A DNA stretch of 64,000 nt from Legionella gratiana (GCF_001467695.1 NZ_LNYE01000003.1:1-64000); one strand, 5' to 3'. Numbered from the stretch's first letter, positions 8,449 through 19,201 are shown. Program-made: numbers and translations. Notes: a model not told the origin generated them from the letters alone.

Positions 8449-10194
8449 ATGCAGCAAAAACAAATTATTACGTTAAAAAATAAAATAGAGCCTGTTGTTT
8501 GTGAATACGCTGGTGGTTATTTTAAATTAAATGAGCAGGGCGTGTCTTTCCTTGGAAAAGACAAAGACGGTAATCCCATGGCACCCCGCTGGATTTGTTC
8601 CCCTTTGTATGTGGTGGCTAAAACGCGAGATGCCAAAAGTGGGGAGTGGGGTCGGTTACTTGAATGGCAGGATGACGATGGGGTCATTCATCAATGGGCA
8701 ATGCCTTTAGCCTTGTTACAAGGAGATGCCTCTGAAGTTAGAAGAGAATTGGCTAGTCTTGGTTTAACCATTTCACCCCATAAAATTTCCCGGGATTTGC
8801 TGACCACTTATTTGCAGGTCTTTCCAGTAGAGGACAGAGCTCGTTGTGTCGAGAAATTGGGTTGGCATGAAAACCTCTTTGTTACTCCCTCACAAATCAT
8901 TGGACATTCCTGTGAGAAAATTGTTTTTCAAAATAGCCATGCGATTGAATCTGCTATGTCAGTATCGGGTACTGTAGACGATTGGCAAGAATCAATAGGC
9001 CGCCTTGCTTCTGGCAATTCCCGGTTGATTTTTGCCATATCCGCTGCTTTTGCTCCTGCTTTGGCAAAAATTGCTGGTGAAGATTCAGGTGGGTTTCACT
9101 TCAGAGGCGCTTCTTCTAGTGGTAAAAGTACCGCTTTAAAAGTAGCGGCTTCGGTTTGGGGTAATCCGCAGGCTTATTGCCGATTATGGCGTAGCACCAC
9201 CAATGGGCTTGAAGGATTAGCTGCTTTGCATAACGATGGCCTGCTGATTTTGGATGAGTTAAGTCAGATGGAGCCTAAAGAAGCAGGGGAGGCGGCTTAT
9301 TTACTGGCTAATGGTCAAGGCAAAACACGAGCCTCGCGTCATGGAACAGCCAAGCCATCTTCTCGATGGTCCTTATTCTTTCTCTCGGCTGGGGAGGAAT
9401 CCTTAATGTCTTTGATGGCGAGAGCAGGCCAAAAAACCAATGCAGGACAAGAAATACGGTTAGCGGATATTGAAGCCGATGCGGGATTTAACATGGGACT
9501 ATTTGAGAAAACTCACAATCAACTCAGCCCAGCGACCATGGCCTTATCCTTAAAGGAATATTCCAGCAAGTATTATGGTGCTGTGGGTATGGCATGGCTG
9601 CAACAGGTGGTGACAAACCAACCAAGTATTGCAATTGACATTGCTGATGCAATGCAGGAATTTGTGAACAGTGCTGTCTTACCGGATTCAACAGGGCAAA
9701 TTATCCGTGTAGCCCGGCGGTTTGCTTTAGTTGCTGTCGCGGGTGAATTAGCCACCCAATACGGATTGACTGGATGGAATGAGGGAGAGTCCACCGATGC
9801 CGCGTACAAATGTTACAGAGCATGGCTCGAACATTTTGGCATGGAGGGCAACAAGGAGGACAGGGCGATATTAGCTCAAGTCAGGGCCTTTTTTGAATCT
9901 CATGGTGCCAGCCGCTTTGATAATATCAGAACGCCAAACAATGAGCGGATTCAAAATCGTGCCGGATTTTTTTATACCGATGACGCGGGTTTTCGTGTGT
10001 ATATGGTATTAACGGAAGTCTTTAAAAAAGAGCTGTGTCAGGGATTTGAGTCTAGAACAGTAGTTCGTGTGTTACTGAATGAAGGCTGGTTAAAGCCGGC
10101 AACAGATGGAATGCCTACTCATAAGCCAAGAATCAAAGGAGTAGGAACACCCAGGGTCTATGTGTTTACCAATAAAATCTGGGGAGGGGAATAA
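8449..10194 (+). CDS. DUF927 family ATPase, probable island replication protein
   Basis: The 581-residue protein carries a Walker A, FRGASSSGKSTALK (about residue 220), a Walker B, GLLILDELSQM (about 268), and the downstream LANGQGKTRASR and FFLSAGEESL motifs of the DUF927 family. This family is seen on plasmids, phages and islands, often next to or fused with primases, and is taken to be a replicative helicase-like ATPase. The ATG at 8449 has GGAG seven bases upstream; the overlapping GTG at 8446 is too close. The gene is framed by inverted GGGACA repeats and follows an iteron-like array, which supports a role in replicating the excised island. No primase motif is visible in this protein. 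Confidence 0.8.
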   Translation: MQQKQIITLKNKIEPVVCEYAGGYFKLNEQGVSFLGKDKDGNPMAPRWICSPLYVVAKTRDAKSGEWGRLLEWQDDDGVIHQWAMPLALLQGDASEVRRELASLGLTISPHKISRDLLTTYLQVFPVEDRARCVEKLGWHENLFVTPSQIIGHSCEKIVFQNSHAIESAMSVSGTVDDWQESIGRLASGNSRLIFAISAAFAPALAKIAGEDSGGFHFRGASSSGKSTALKVAASVWGNPQAYCRLWRSTTNGLEGLAALHNDGLLILDELSQMEPKEAGEAAYLLANGQGKTRASRHGTAKPSSRWSLFFLSAGEESLMSLMARAGQKTNAGQEIRLADIEADAGFNMGLFEKTHNQLSPATMALSLKEYSSKYYGAVGMAWLQQVVTNQPSIAIDIADAMQEFVNSAVLPDSTGQIIRVARRFALVAVAGELATQYGLTGWNEGESTDAAYKCYRAWLEHFGMEGNKEDRAILAQVRAFFESHGASRFDNIRTPNNERIQNRAGFFYTDDAGFRVYMVLTEVFKKELCQGFESRTVVRVLLNEGWLKPATDGMPTHKPRIKGVGTPRVYVFTNKIWGGE

Positions 10195-10204
10195 GACCCT
10201 GGAA

Positions 10205-10238
10205 ATTTGTCCCATTATTTTTAAGTGATGGGACAAAT
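10205..10238 (+). terminator. Hairpin after the DUF927 gene, terminator-like
   Basis: ATTTGTCCCAT (10205-10215) pairs perfectly with ATGGGACAAAT (10228-10238) around a 12-base AT-rich loop. It lies 10 bases after the stop. There is no clean T-run, so it may instead be a paired GGGACA protein-binding site. Confidence 0.5.
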
Positions 10239-10250
10239 TGGGACGGCTCG

Positions 10251-10294
10251 AACCCAGTGTTTATGCGCTGTCCCGCTTGTCCCAAATGTCCCGC
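10251..10294. repeat. Right inverted repeat framing the DUF927 module
   Basis: This is the reverse-complement partner of 7737-7781, containing three TGTCCC motifs and gtttatgcgctgtcccgc. The two arms enclose exactly the leader, HTH gene and DUF927 gene. Confidence 0.8.
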
Positions 10295-11103
10295 TAATTT
10301 TTGAGATATAACCACAGAGTATTCCGCGATTTTATTCCCATCTCATCACGTATCAGCCAACAAGCCTTGTAATTTCCATAGTCAGGTAGAAGGTGAGAGT
10401 ACATTTGTTTGGCATACAAATAACGCCAGCTTTTGCTACTGGATAAACGGTGCTTGGCTAATGCACTGCGCCAGATGATGCGGATTTCTTCATAAGATTT
10501 TAATTGAAGCAGATTACCGTATTGTTTTGTGAGCCAGTTAAAAAGATTGAGTACCGCTTTCTGGTTTTCAGTTCGTATCGGTATGCTTCGGTCGGTGGAA
10601 TTAAAAGCTATGTCTCGGGTTATCCCGATAGAACATTCACGGACTTGAATACGTGGTTTAATCAGAATCGCTTCTTTGAAAGTGAGTCCAAATTCTGTTT
10701 GTAATCCCATAATGACTCGGGCTATTGGGTCGTGAAGTGACTTCAAAATATCAGGTGGGATTGTTTTCTTTCTCTTTTTTCTTGTTTTAGGTCTTGAGAG
10801 CTCAAGCGATTGGTTATCGATGTTAGTAACAGGGCAATCGTTCATCTGTAAAAACCGGCGGATAATGGTCATGTATCGCATGATGGTGACTGGATTAATA
10901 TTCTGTTTTTTCCAGTAGCGTACCAGCTTGTGAACCTGCTCAGATTGCAAAGCCTGCCATGAAGGAGGTGCTTGTCTGATAACAAACAAGTCATCAATCA
11001 TCTTATGGATGACGTAGGCACGGTGCTTACGATACAGGTATTTGCCTTGCCTATCCTGTTTGATTTGTCGATTAGCGAACTGTCTTAAGGATTGTGTACG
11101 CAT
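10294..11103 (-). CDS. Integrase-like protein with a degenerate catalytic domain
   Basis: The 269-residue protein has an N-terminal SAM-like core-binding half (about residues 1-110, with SWQALQSEQVHKLVRYWKKQ). Its second half follows the tyrosine recombinase plan: LQTEFGLTFKEAILIKP stands where the Arg box should be, and SWRYLYAKQMY stands near the H-x-x-R box. The first catalytic Arg appears replaced (FGLTFKEA rather than FGLRREEA) and no clear Tyr nucleophile in a canonical context is seen. It resembles the integrase-domain proteins carried by some islands. It could be a DNA-binding accessory protein rather than an active recombinase. It faces the DUF927 gene and its stop touches the right inverted repeat. 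Confidence 0.6.
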   Translation of the reverse strand: MRTQSLRQFANRQIKQDRQGKYLYRKHRAYVIHKMIDDLFVIRQAPPSWQALQSEQVHKLVRYWKKQNINPVTIMRYMTIIRRFLQMNDCPVTNIDNQSLELSRPKTRKKRKKTIPPDILKSLHDPIARVIMGLQTEFGLTFKEAILIKPRIQVRECSIGITRDIAFNSTDRSIPIRTENQKAVLNLFNWLTKQYGNLLQLKSYEEIRIIWRSALAKHRLSSSKSWRYLYAKQMYSHLLPDYGNYKACWLIRDEMGIKSRNTLWLYLKN

Positions 11104-11360
11104 CTTCCTATCCGCAAAAGTTAATTGAAAAAAAGAATTTGCCCTGTGTATTGTTTAGTGTTGGTCGAGCGGTTCACTCTCTGTTGAAACCCGGCAAAAG
11201 CCGTAAAGCTCGAAGAAGGGGGCAAATCAATCGTTATAAGGCAAACGATCTCGCCTGTACTGCTATGGTTTTCTGGTGGTTTTTCTCCTTAATCAAATAA
11301 ATAAATGCAAGTGATAAAGCAGGGCTTTATCTCTAATCCATGGTCAATTGAAATGACTTA

Positions 11361-11494
11361 GAGTTCCGAAGAACTCCCTTTACCGAACGGTAAAGGTTCC
11401 TGAGGGGTTCCCGACTATACGTCCAGCCACAAGGTTAGGGAATGAGAGTGGCTTAGCATAAGACGCCCAAGCGTTTCATCGGATTTCCACCGAT
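11361..11494 (+). ncRNA. Cluster of consecutive hairpins, possible structured RNA or DNA site
   Basis: GAGTTC-cgaa-GAACTC (11361-11376) is followed immediately by CCTTTACCG-aa-CGGTAAAGG (11377-11396). Then come GCCAC/GTGGC (11426-11452) and ATCGG/CCGAT (11478-11494). No reading frame is credible here. The density of short perfect stems is unlike the surrounding AT-rich DNA. It could be a small RNA, a transfer origin or a protein-binding region; strand is uncertain. Confidence 0.4.
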
Positions 11495-11640
11495 TCATCA
11501 GTCATGCTTCATTTAGAAAATAGCAAAGTGCAGATCTGGGGACAAGAGCATTATAAGGAATATTTTGTCCCATCTTATCTGGTGCGTCAGGACAAATGGG
11601 GTTTTAAGGTATAGTGTTGGAGGGTTAGTGATGTCGAATA

Positions 11641-11679
11641 TTCCTGCGTCACTGCTGGAAAATGGCAGTGACGCAGGAA
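11641..11679. repeat. Perfect 15-bp inverted repeat
   Basis: TTCCTGCGTCACTGC at 11641-11655 and its exact reverse complement at 11665-11679 flank a 9-base spacer. It lies downstream of the cargo operon, so it may end that transcript, although the flanking runs are short. Confidence 0.55.
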
Positions 11680-11787
11680 AAATTATAAACCTATTGTACC
11701 CATGAATTACTAGTTTATGAAATATATCATCCTGTGATGAAGAAGTAGTTTTTTTGAATAAATTCATTTTAATTATCATCAGGAGGA

Positions 11788-12150
11788 TTATTTATTTTCT
11801 TTTACGCTAATGATCTTTATGCCTAGACTAGATATCTTAGAATAATCAATTACTAATTTGTCCACATCTATTCTATAAAATCTTTCTGAAAATTCTTTGT
11901 ATAATTTTTCCTCATCATTTTTTAATTTCCTTCTATAGGGTCGTTTCAAAATAATATAATCAAGCTCATCTCGTTTAGTTTGAAAGTTATCTAATGTGCC
12001 TATATATAAATAAATTTCCTTACCTACTTCTATTGTCAATGTAATAATAGCGTCTATATCCTCTTTCTTACTCTCAGCAAATAATGTATTCCAATATGTA
12101 ACAGGAGTTAAGTATTCATAAAAAATTTCATTGTCAGATAAGTATTTGCC
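11788..12150 (-). pseudogene. 3' part of the cargo gene split by the IS21 element
   Basis: The frame is open from the IS junction at 12150 to the stop and begins GKYLSDNEIFYEYL. When the IS is removed and one copy of the 6-base target (tttgcc on the plus strand) is dropped, it joins in frame to the 5' part at 14147-14446. The rebuilt protein has 218 residues. The C-terminal half seen here is soluble, with a charged stretch (KRPYRRKLKNDEEKLYKEF). The frame could restart internally at 12039, but such a product would lack the membrane half. Confidence 0.8.
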
Positions 12151-12244
12151 TGTCGTTGCTGAATATAAACTGATCCCCTTTGCCGACTGAAAATTGATCC
12201 CCCTACTATAGTTTTCTTCAGGAGAATGAATTCTGGAGGAGGGA

Positions 12245-14082
<1,838 letters not shown>

Positions 14083-14146
14083 TTTTTTTACCAGGAGGGA
14101 TCAATTTTCATCTGGCAAAAGGATCAATTTTCAATCGGCATTGACA

Positions 14147-14446
14147 TTTGCCAGCAAGAATTGCAATAATGAATGTAGAGAAGTATATGAGTAGAGTTAA
14201 AAAATTAATATTTGTATTACCTCTTATGTATTCAAATTCATGATGTAAAGTAGAATTTAGTACTATGGATAGACCATAAAAAATAAGAAGAAGGAAAGTT
14301 GTATAAATTATCGCTAGGACTGTGTGTAATGAAATTAACTTATAATCTTCTGCCTTAGAGTACTCTTTAATTCCTTTTAAGTAAAAAGTTGAAAAGCATA
14401 GTCCAGGAGCTAATAATAAAATAATAGTTAATGTGCTATTTATCAT
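14147..14446 (-). pseudogene. 5' part of the cargo gene split by the IS21 element
   Basis: One hundred codons begin with a hydrophobic segment (MINSTLTIILLLAPGLCF) and contain two further membrane segments, ending IIAILAGK at the IS junction. Past the junction the frame runs 12 codons into the IS before a stop. Joined to 11788-12150 it gives a 218-residue protein with three membrane spans and a soluble C-terminal half. The start overlaps the end of the upstream 64-residue gene, which shows coupling in a cargo operon. Confidence 0.8.
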
Positions 14447-14630
14447 CTTTTTCTTTTTCAGAAATATTTAATGATTCTTTGAATGAGATGATAAACTCAT
14501 TATTTTCATGATTCTTAAAACTAAACTGAGTCTTATCTGAAGTATTATCTAAAATATCTGCGTAGAGTTTCTCTGTATCATCTTTATTTTGCAAAATCTT
14601 TGATAAATTTTTACTTATAAACGAAGACAT
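14436..14630 (-). CDS. Small acidic protein of the cargo operon
   Basis: The 64-residue protein is hydrophilic and rich in Lys, Asp and Glu, with no known motif. Its end overlaps by 11 bases the start of the IS21-split membrane gene, typical of co-translated partners. AGGAG lies just upstream of the ATG (plus-strand ctcct at 14640-14644). I do not recognise it. A regulatory or antitoxin-like partner is possible from context only. Confidence 0.6.
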   Translation of the reverse strand: MSSFISKNLSKILQNKDDTEKLYADILDNTSDKTQFSFKNHENNEFIISFKESLNISEKEKDDK

Positions 14631-14832
14631 TATTTATTCTCCTAAATTCCTAAGTTAATTATAGAAGAAAAAAACAAGTAAGCGAATCGGGACACTAGCT
14701 CAACAAGATGTAGCTTAGTTTTAGAATATCGTTGGATAAATTAAAGGGATAAATTAAAGCAAAATCTTATTTAATGAGCTGGAAGGGATTGATTAAAAAG
14801 TAATCGAGAGGTATTTATTTTTTGGATATTAA

Positions 14833-15287
14833 TTATATGGGTGGCTTTTGATTGATTAATTTTTGTTGTAATTCCTTAATTTGAACATTATTTGCATCAA
14901 ATTTTTTTCTAAGTTTTTTTATATCAGCTAAAATAGTTTGCTCAAATAAAGCCTGCTTTTCATTAAAATCTTTTTCGTATCTAGCGTATATATTGTTATA
15001 TACACAGAGTTGTTCGTTACCAGAAATACTTAAACCAATACCCATTAAAAAAATGGTACTAGTAATTAAGAATAGATGCCAAGGGAAAAATTTCATTTGT
15101 TTAGAAACTTCTTCTCGCCAGGATCGCCCAATATAATCCAAAATAAAAATGAAAAATAATAAAGAAGATAAAGTTATTAAGCTTAGACCTGTTATTTTCT
15201 CAAAGCTGCAAGTGTTTTTTAATATTTGAATTTCAATAGATGTAAATGTAACAATAGATGCAAATATACCAAAAACTGTGAATAATG
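14833..15287 (-). pseudogene. 3' part of the cargo gene split by the ISL3 element
   Basis: From the IS junction the frame is open: TVFGIFASIVTFTSIEIQIL, a second span near LSSLLFFIFILDYIG, a third near FLITSTIFLMGIGLSIS, then a coiled coil (ILADIKKLRKKFDANNVQIK) ending QKPPI. Joined with 16578-16724 after dropping one 8-base target copy it gives 197 residues. The internal ATG at 15141 could only give a truncated product. Confidence 0.8.
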
Positions 15288-16577
15288 GGCTCTACACCAA
15301 TTAAGGGGGCACTTTAATCAAATTAGTCTAGACTAAATCCTTGATTTTGCGATCAAAAAGGAGATTAAAGTGCCTAGGAAGAATCTTATCCTAAATTTAC
15401 CTGGATTTTCTATAGTAAAAGTGAGTGGATACCAGCCGTTGTTATTAGATGTTTCTTATAATCGATTAGCGCGTTGTGGTCATTGTCAAAGTAAGAAGGT
15501 ACGCAAGAAATCATCGTATCTGCGAGAAGTACATCATGAGTTGATAGGTCATAGGCGAAGTATCTTAAGGTTTAAAGCTTATAAGTTATATTGTCATGAT
15601 TGTGGTCGATATGGGAATCAACAGTTTCCCGGCATTAATAAGCATCAACGTGCTACATGGCGTGCGCAGTCAGCAGTATTTCATGAGCATAGTCGAGGAG
15701 TATCACAAAAAGACCTGTCGGAACGTTATAAGAAAGGGAAAGCGACAATAGAACGCTGGTATCAACGGCATTATGAAGAGCAAAATAGGGAATTACTCAA
15801 TCGTCCATGCCCGATAGTACTCGGTATTGATGAGCATTTCTTTAGTAAAAAAGAAGGCTTTGCTACAACGTTCTGTGACCTAAGAAAACATAAGGTATTT
15901 GATGTGGTTCGTGGCCGTCGTGAGAAAGAATTAAAAGAATATCTCCAGCAATTACCTGGAAAAGAGCGTGTTAAAGTGATTTGTATGGACTTAAGTAGTA
16001 CGTACCGTTCCTTAGTAAAGAAGTACTTTCCAAATGCGATGATAGTGGCTGATAGGTTTCATGTAATCCGTTTAATTCAACACCAGTGTATGATGACCTG
16101 TCGAGAACTCTCCAGTGAAATTAAAAACAATAGAGGTATCTTAGCCTTATTGAGAACGAGACCTGATAACTTAAGTGATGAGAAGAAAGTCAAAAGAGAT
16201 ACATTTTTCACTGAAAATCCGGCAATAGAATCCATTTATCAATTTCAGCAACAACTGCACTCACTATTAATGAAAAGGGCGTTAACGCAGCATGAGTGTC
16301 GTAAAGTAATACCTACTTTTTTAGATATGCTTTCTGAGTTAAAGCAAAGTGGATTTAAAGCGTTAGCCTCATTAGGCAGAACGCTCTGTGCTTGGAAAGA
16401 TGAGGTCGCCAGAATGTGGCGGTTTAGTAAATCTAATGGAATAACTGAAGGCTTTCATCGCAAAATGAAACTCATTCAGCGAAGGGCTTATGGTTTTAGA
16501 AATTTTGAAAATTATAGAGTTCGTGTTAGGGTGCTCTGCGGGTGATTAAAGACTGCCCCCTTAAATGGGAAAGAGCC
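15288..16577 (+). mobile_element. ISL3 family insertion sequence, intact
   Basis: The element is 1290 bp. Terminal inverted repeats begin GGCTCT and continue with AAGGGGGCA and TTTAATCA at both ends. Target duplication is a perfect 8 bp, gaataatg (15280-15287 and 16578-16585), the size expected for ISL3. A diverged, truncated relative lies at 57198-57996. Confidence 0.95.
15370..16545 (+). CDS. tnp: ISL3 transposase
   Basis: The 391-residue protein starts at a GTG preceded by AGGAG. An N-terminal zinc ribbon (CGHC near residue 36, CHDC near residue 77) is followed by a DDE core. Acidic residues are in VLGIDEHFFS (about 154), VICMDLSSTYR (about 206) and GITEGFHRKMK (about 363). It ends within 35 bases of the right inverted repeat. 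No frameshift is visible, so the element may be active. Confidence 0.94.
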   Translation: MPRKNLILNLPGFSIVKVSGYQPLLLDVSYNRLARCGHCQSKKVRKKSSYLREVHHELIGHRRSILRFKAYKLYCHDCGRYGNQQFPGINKHQRATWRAQSAVFHEHSRGVSQKDLSERYKKGKATIERWYQRHYEEQNRELLNRPCPIVLGIDEHFFSKKEGFATTFCDLRKHKVFDVVRGRREKELKEYLQQLPGKERVKVICMDLSSTYRSLVKKYFPNAMIVADRFHVIRLIQHQCMMTCRELSSEIKNNRGILALLRTRPDNLSDEKKVKRDTFFTENPAIESIYQFQQQLHSLLMKRALTQHECRKVIPTFLDMLSELKQSGFKALASLGRTLCAWKDEVARMWRFSKSNGITEGFHRKMKLIQRRAYGFRNFENYRVRVRVLCG

Positions 16578-16724
16578 GAATAATGTTGCTTTGTCATGGG
16601 CTATTTCCTCATTCACTTTTTTTTCTACAATTTCTTTGATTAGCTGTGGAAGCTCTTTGGAGCTAGAAATAACCTCAGTTTTAGTTGATTCTACTTTAAA
16701 GTTAGGATCTGGATTTGATGACAT
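16578..16724 (-). pseudogene. 5' part of the cargo gene split by the ISL3 element
   Basis: Forty-nine codons encode a hydrophilic N-terminus ending HDKATLF exactly at the IS junction; beyond it the frame runs 21 codons into the IS. The in-frame continuation lies at 14833-15279. The start follows the 82-residue gene by three bases, so both belong to one operon. Confidence 0.8.
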
Positions 16725-16727
16725 AAG

Positions 16728-16976
16728 TTATATACCTATGCTAGGAAGCAAAGCTTTTAGAGCAAAATAATAAATTCTTCCACTATTATTTCCTACAACT
16801 GCTACCATAGGGATAGTAGGACCCCCGATAACTATATTTCCTGACAATTCTTGCTGAATAGGTTGGTTTATAAAACCATCTATTAAACTTACAGGCTCAT
16901 TAATTCCCAAAAAAACTTTTTTATTGTTAAGTTCTTGTATGATTTTTTCCCTGTAATCAGTAAATTTAATATTCAT
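16728..16976 (-). CDS. First gene of the island cargo operon, unknown function
   Basis: The 82-residue protein is soluble at the start (MNIKFTDYREKIIQELNN) and has a glycine- and valine-rich second half (GNIVIGGPTIPMVAVVGNNS) that ends in SIGI. I do not recognise it. It is the gene nearest the tRNA-Phe end of the island and precedes the ISL3-split membrane gene by three bases. Confidence 0.55.
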   Translation of the reverse strand: MNIKFTDYREKIIQELNNKKVFLGINEPVSLIDGFINQPIQQELSGNIVIGGPTIPMVAVVGNNSGRIYYFALKALLPSIGI

Positions 16977-17069
16977 AGGAAATAGAATGACCCGATAATA
17001 AGTTGTCTACATTGCGTCTACATGGAAAATTTGAATTTTTTGGATTTTTACGTAACCTATTGATTCTAA

Positions 17070-17145
<76 letters not shown>

Positions 17146-17321
17146 CCGAGGGTTGCTATTAGACTCCGAGATGCGTTCTGAGTCAAGTGTTGATTACTGT
17201 TTTTTTTAAAAAAAGTTCATTATTTTTTATTTCATTAAAAAATCACTTTGCAATTTTCTAATACCTGTTCAAAAATAACGTATTTATTTCTAATTCACAA
17301 AAAATTTCAATTTATTAATAG

Positions 17322-17353
17322 TTAATATTTCCTTAAGCTAGTCTGCATATAAT
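17322..17353 (+). promoter_or_regulatory. PmrA-type box and -10 for the 319-residue effector-like gene
   Basis: TTAATATTTCCTTAAG holds two TTAA half-sites starting 11 bp apart, matching the PmrA consensus YTTAAK-N5-YTTAAK. After 10 bases comes a perfect TATAAT (17348-17353). The same layout precedes three other effector-like genes in the window. Confidence 0.7.
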
Positions 17354-17386
17354 TTGAACTTATTTTTTAGGCTTTGGGAGTATCGT

Positions 17387-18346
17387 ATGCCTTTGCAACA
17401 AACACGTAACTTAATGAAAAAATATGGTAAATCGCTAACAGATGGTACAATTTCGGATCAAATGTTGGATGATTTGCTTCATCCAGACACTTTTAAACGA
17501 TCTCCAGGAATAGCCTACGTTGATCCAAATAAACCAATTACTGATTCTAACCATACGCAAATGGATGCAATCAAAGATTTTGTCGAAACAATTGGTGAAG
17601 AATTAAGTCCAGCAGTTTTGCATACATTAACTGGCCGTATAATTCAAAGAGCGCCAGACAGAGGTGAGAACACCTTCATGCGTAATTCAACATTAGAGAA
17701 AGCATTTCTTGCTTATGAAATGGTTCGATGTCCTGAATTAGCTGCAAGTCATTTTGATTCTCTTCGAATTAAAACGACATTTCCTAGAGAAACTGATATT
17801 TCTAATCTTAAAACAGTCATCTTAAGTCCGTTGATAGAATTCTTTTCATCTACCTCACCTTTAGTGCACTATAAGAAAGCATTACAAAAATTAAAAGAAC
17901 AGTTACAACAAGATGATTTGAACGCTCAAATTAAAGAACATGCACAGAAAGTCATGAGTCATATCGAAGCATTAAAAGCTGAAGGTAACGAATCAATTAT
18001 CGATCTAACCAAAGTTTTAAAGGATACTCAATCGTTACTGAAAGGTGAAATGTCAGTCAAGGATTATCAAACAGAAGCTAAAACTGTACAAGGAAAGCCT
18101 TCTGCCGGGATGAAAATTCTCGGTGGTTTGATGATTGCGTTAGGATTAGCCGCTGTTGCTGCGGGTATCGCCTTGGCTGTGACAGGGGTAGGTTTGGTTG
18201 CAGGCGCTGTTACTGCAGGGGTTGGTGTAGGTGTTTTGGCTACCGGGATAGGTCTTTTTGCTAAAGGAAGACACTCGGGTTTATCCAAAGCGATGAACGA
18301 TCTGGCAATAACCAAGGAACATCAAACTATAATCGCCACACATTAA
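17387..18346 (+). CDS. Effector-like protein with a C-terminal glycine/alanine membrane hairpin
   Basis: The 319-residue protein starts at the ATG 17387, with GGGAG six bases upstream; the earlier TTG at 17354 overlaps the -10 and is rejected. Residues 1-230 are mostly helical and charged. Residues about 243-295 form a long Gly/Ala/Val hydrophobic stretch with two likely spans (MKILGGLMIALGLAAVAAG, then VGLVAGAVTAGVG), a pattern common in Legionella proteins that insert into host membranes. The PmrA-type promoter supports Dot/Icm effector status. No enzymatic motif is visible. Confidence 0.6.
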   Translation: MPLQQTRNLMKKYGKSLTDGTISDQMLDDLLHPDTFKRSPGIAYVDPNKPITDSNHTQMDAIKDFVETIGEELSPAVLHTLTGRIIQRAPDRGENTFMRNSTLEKAFLAYEMVRCPELAASHFDSLRIKTTFPRETDISNLKTVILSPLIEFFSSTSPLVHYKKALQKLKEQLQQDDLNAQIKEHAQKVMSHIEALKAEGNESIIDLTKVLKDTQSLLKGEMSVKDYQTEAKTVQGKPSAGMKILGGLMIALGLAAVAAGIALAVTGVGLVAGAVTAGVGVGVLATGIGLFAKGRHSGLSKAMNDLAITKEHQTIIATH

Positions 18347-18362
18347 TCCTTCATATTGAATT

Positions 18363-18394
18363 CGGCATAGAAGATAATTAAATGTTCTATGCCG
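18363..18394 (+). terminator. Hairpin after the effector-like gene
   Basis: CGGCATAGAA and TTCTATGCCG form a perfect 10-bp stem with a 12-base loop, 17 bases after the stop. No T-run follows, so termination is plausible but unproven. Confidence 0.45.
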
Positions 18395-18586
18395 TACAAA
18401 TATATCTATAAATCTAATATGCACTAAAAAACTTGTTTTGTTTTTTAGATTTAGTACTATTCTTGGATAAATTTGTAGCTCTGAATGCAGTAAAGCGATT
18501 CAGGATTTATTAAAACTCAATAGATCCATTTTCTTTTTATTGCAATTTGCAGATCATTGGCAAAACCTACAGTGTATCGTTTATCT

Positions 18587-19201
18587 ATGCTTAATGTGAT
18601 TAATCTTGATTTTGATTATCAAGATCAACTTTTGTTAAATAATGTTTCTTTTCACTTGCCATCTGGAGGATTGCTGCACTTACGTGGGGCAAATGGAGCA
18701 GGAAAAACGACTTTATTAAAATTAATCGCGGGTTTATATCCTCCTTTGAATGGTGAAATTCATTTTTTTGGACAAAATATAGAAAACGATCGACCGGCTT
18801 ATCAACATCAGTTGTGTTTTGTTGGTCATAAAACAGGCATTAATCCTAATCTAACTTTAAGAGAAAATTGTTATTTTGATCTTCATGCAATCGCGTTGTC
18901 GTTCTGCAAAATTGAAGAAATTGAGGAATTAGTCACAATTTTTAAACTAGAACATTATCTTGATTTTCCATGTGGTCTATTATCAGCTGGACAACGCAGG
19001 CAAGTAGGTTTGCTGCGTTTATGGATGTCCGATGCCAAATTATGGCTTCTTGATGAACCTTTAGTTGCTTTGGATGATAGAGCAATTGATGTGATTATGA
19101 CTAAAATAGAAGTTCATCGAAAGAAAGGTGGGGCTGTTTTATTAACGTCACATCAGCAATTACCTCTCAATCGCTCTGACTATCAGGAGTATTGCTTGTG
19201 A
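18587..19201 (+). CDS. ccmA: Haem exporter ATP-binding protein CcmA
   Basis: The 204-residue ABC ATPase powers the CcmABCD machine that releases haem-loaded CcmE for cytochrome c maturation. Walker A is GANGAGKTTLLK (about residue 34), the signature is LLSAGQRRQVGL (about 131) and Walker B is LWLLDEPL (about 151). The ATG at 18587 fits the family length; the TTG at 18557 would add ten residues without a ribosome site. The stop overlaps the ccmB start, so translation is coupled. It opens a nine-gene ccm operon. Confidence 0.95.
   Translation: MLNVINLDFDYQDQLLLNNVSFHLPSGGLLHLRGANGAGKTTLLKLIAGLYPPLNGEIHFFGQNIENDRPAYQHQLCFVGHKTGINPNLTLRENCYFDLHAIALSFCKIEEIEELVTIFKLEHYLDFPCGLLSAGQRRQVGLLRLWMSDAKLWLLDEPLVALDDRAIDVIMTKIEVHRKKGGAVLLTSHQQLPLNRSDYQEYCL

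Noticed and set aside
11094..11300. Plus-strand 68-residue frame
   Set aside because: It overlaps the start of the integrase-like gene and has no start signal or family features.
11513..11779. Minus-strand 88-residue frame
   Set aside because: It spans the perfect 15-bp inverted repeat and reads as low-quality sequence; treated as intergenic.
17354..17386. Upstream TTG start of the effector-like gene
   Set aside because: It overlaps the -10 box; GGGAG correctly places the start at 17387.
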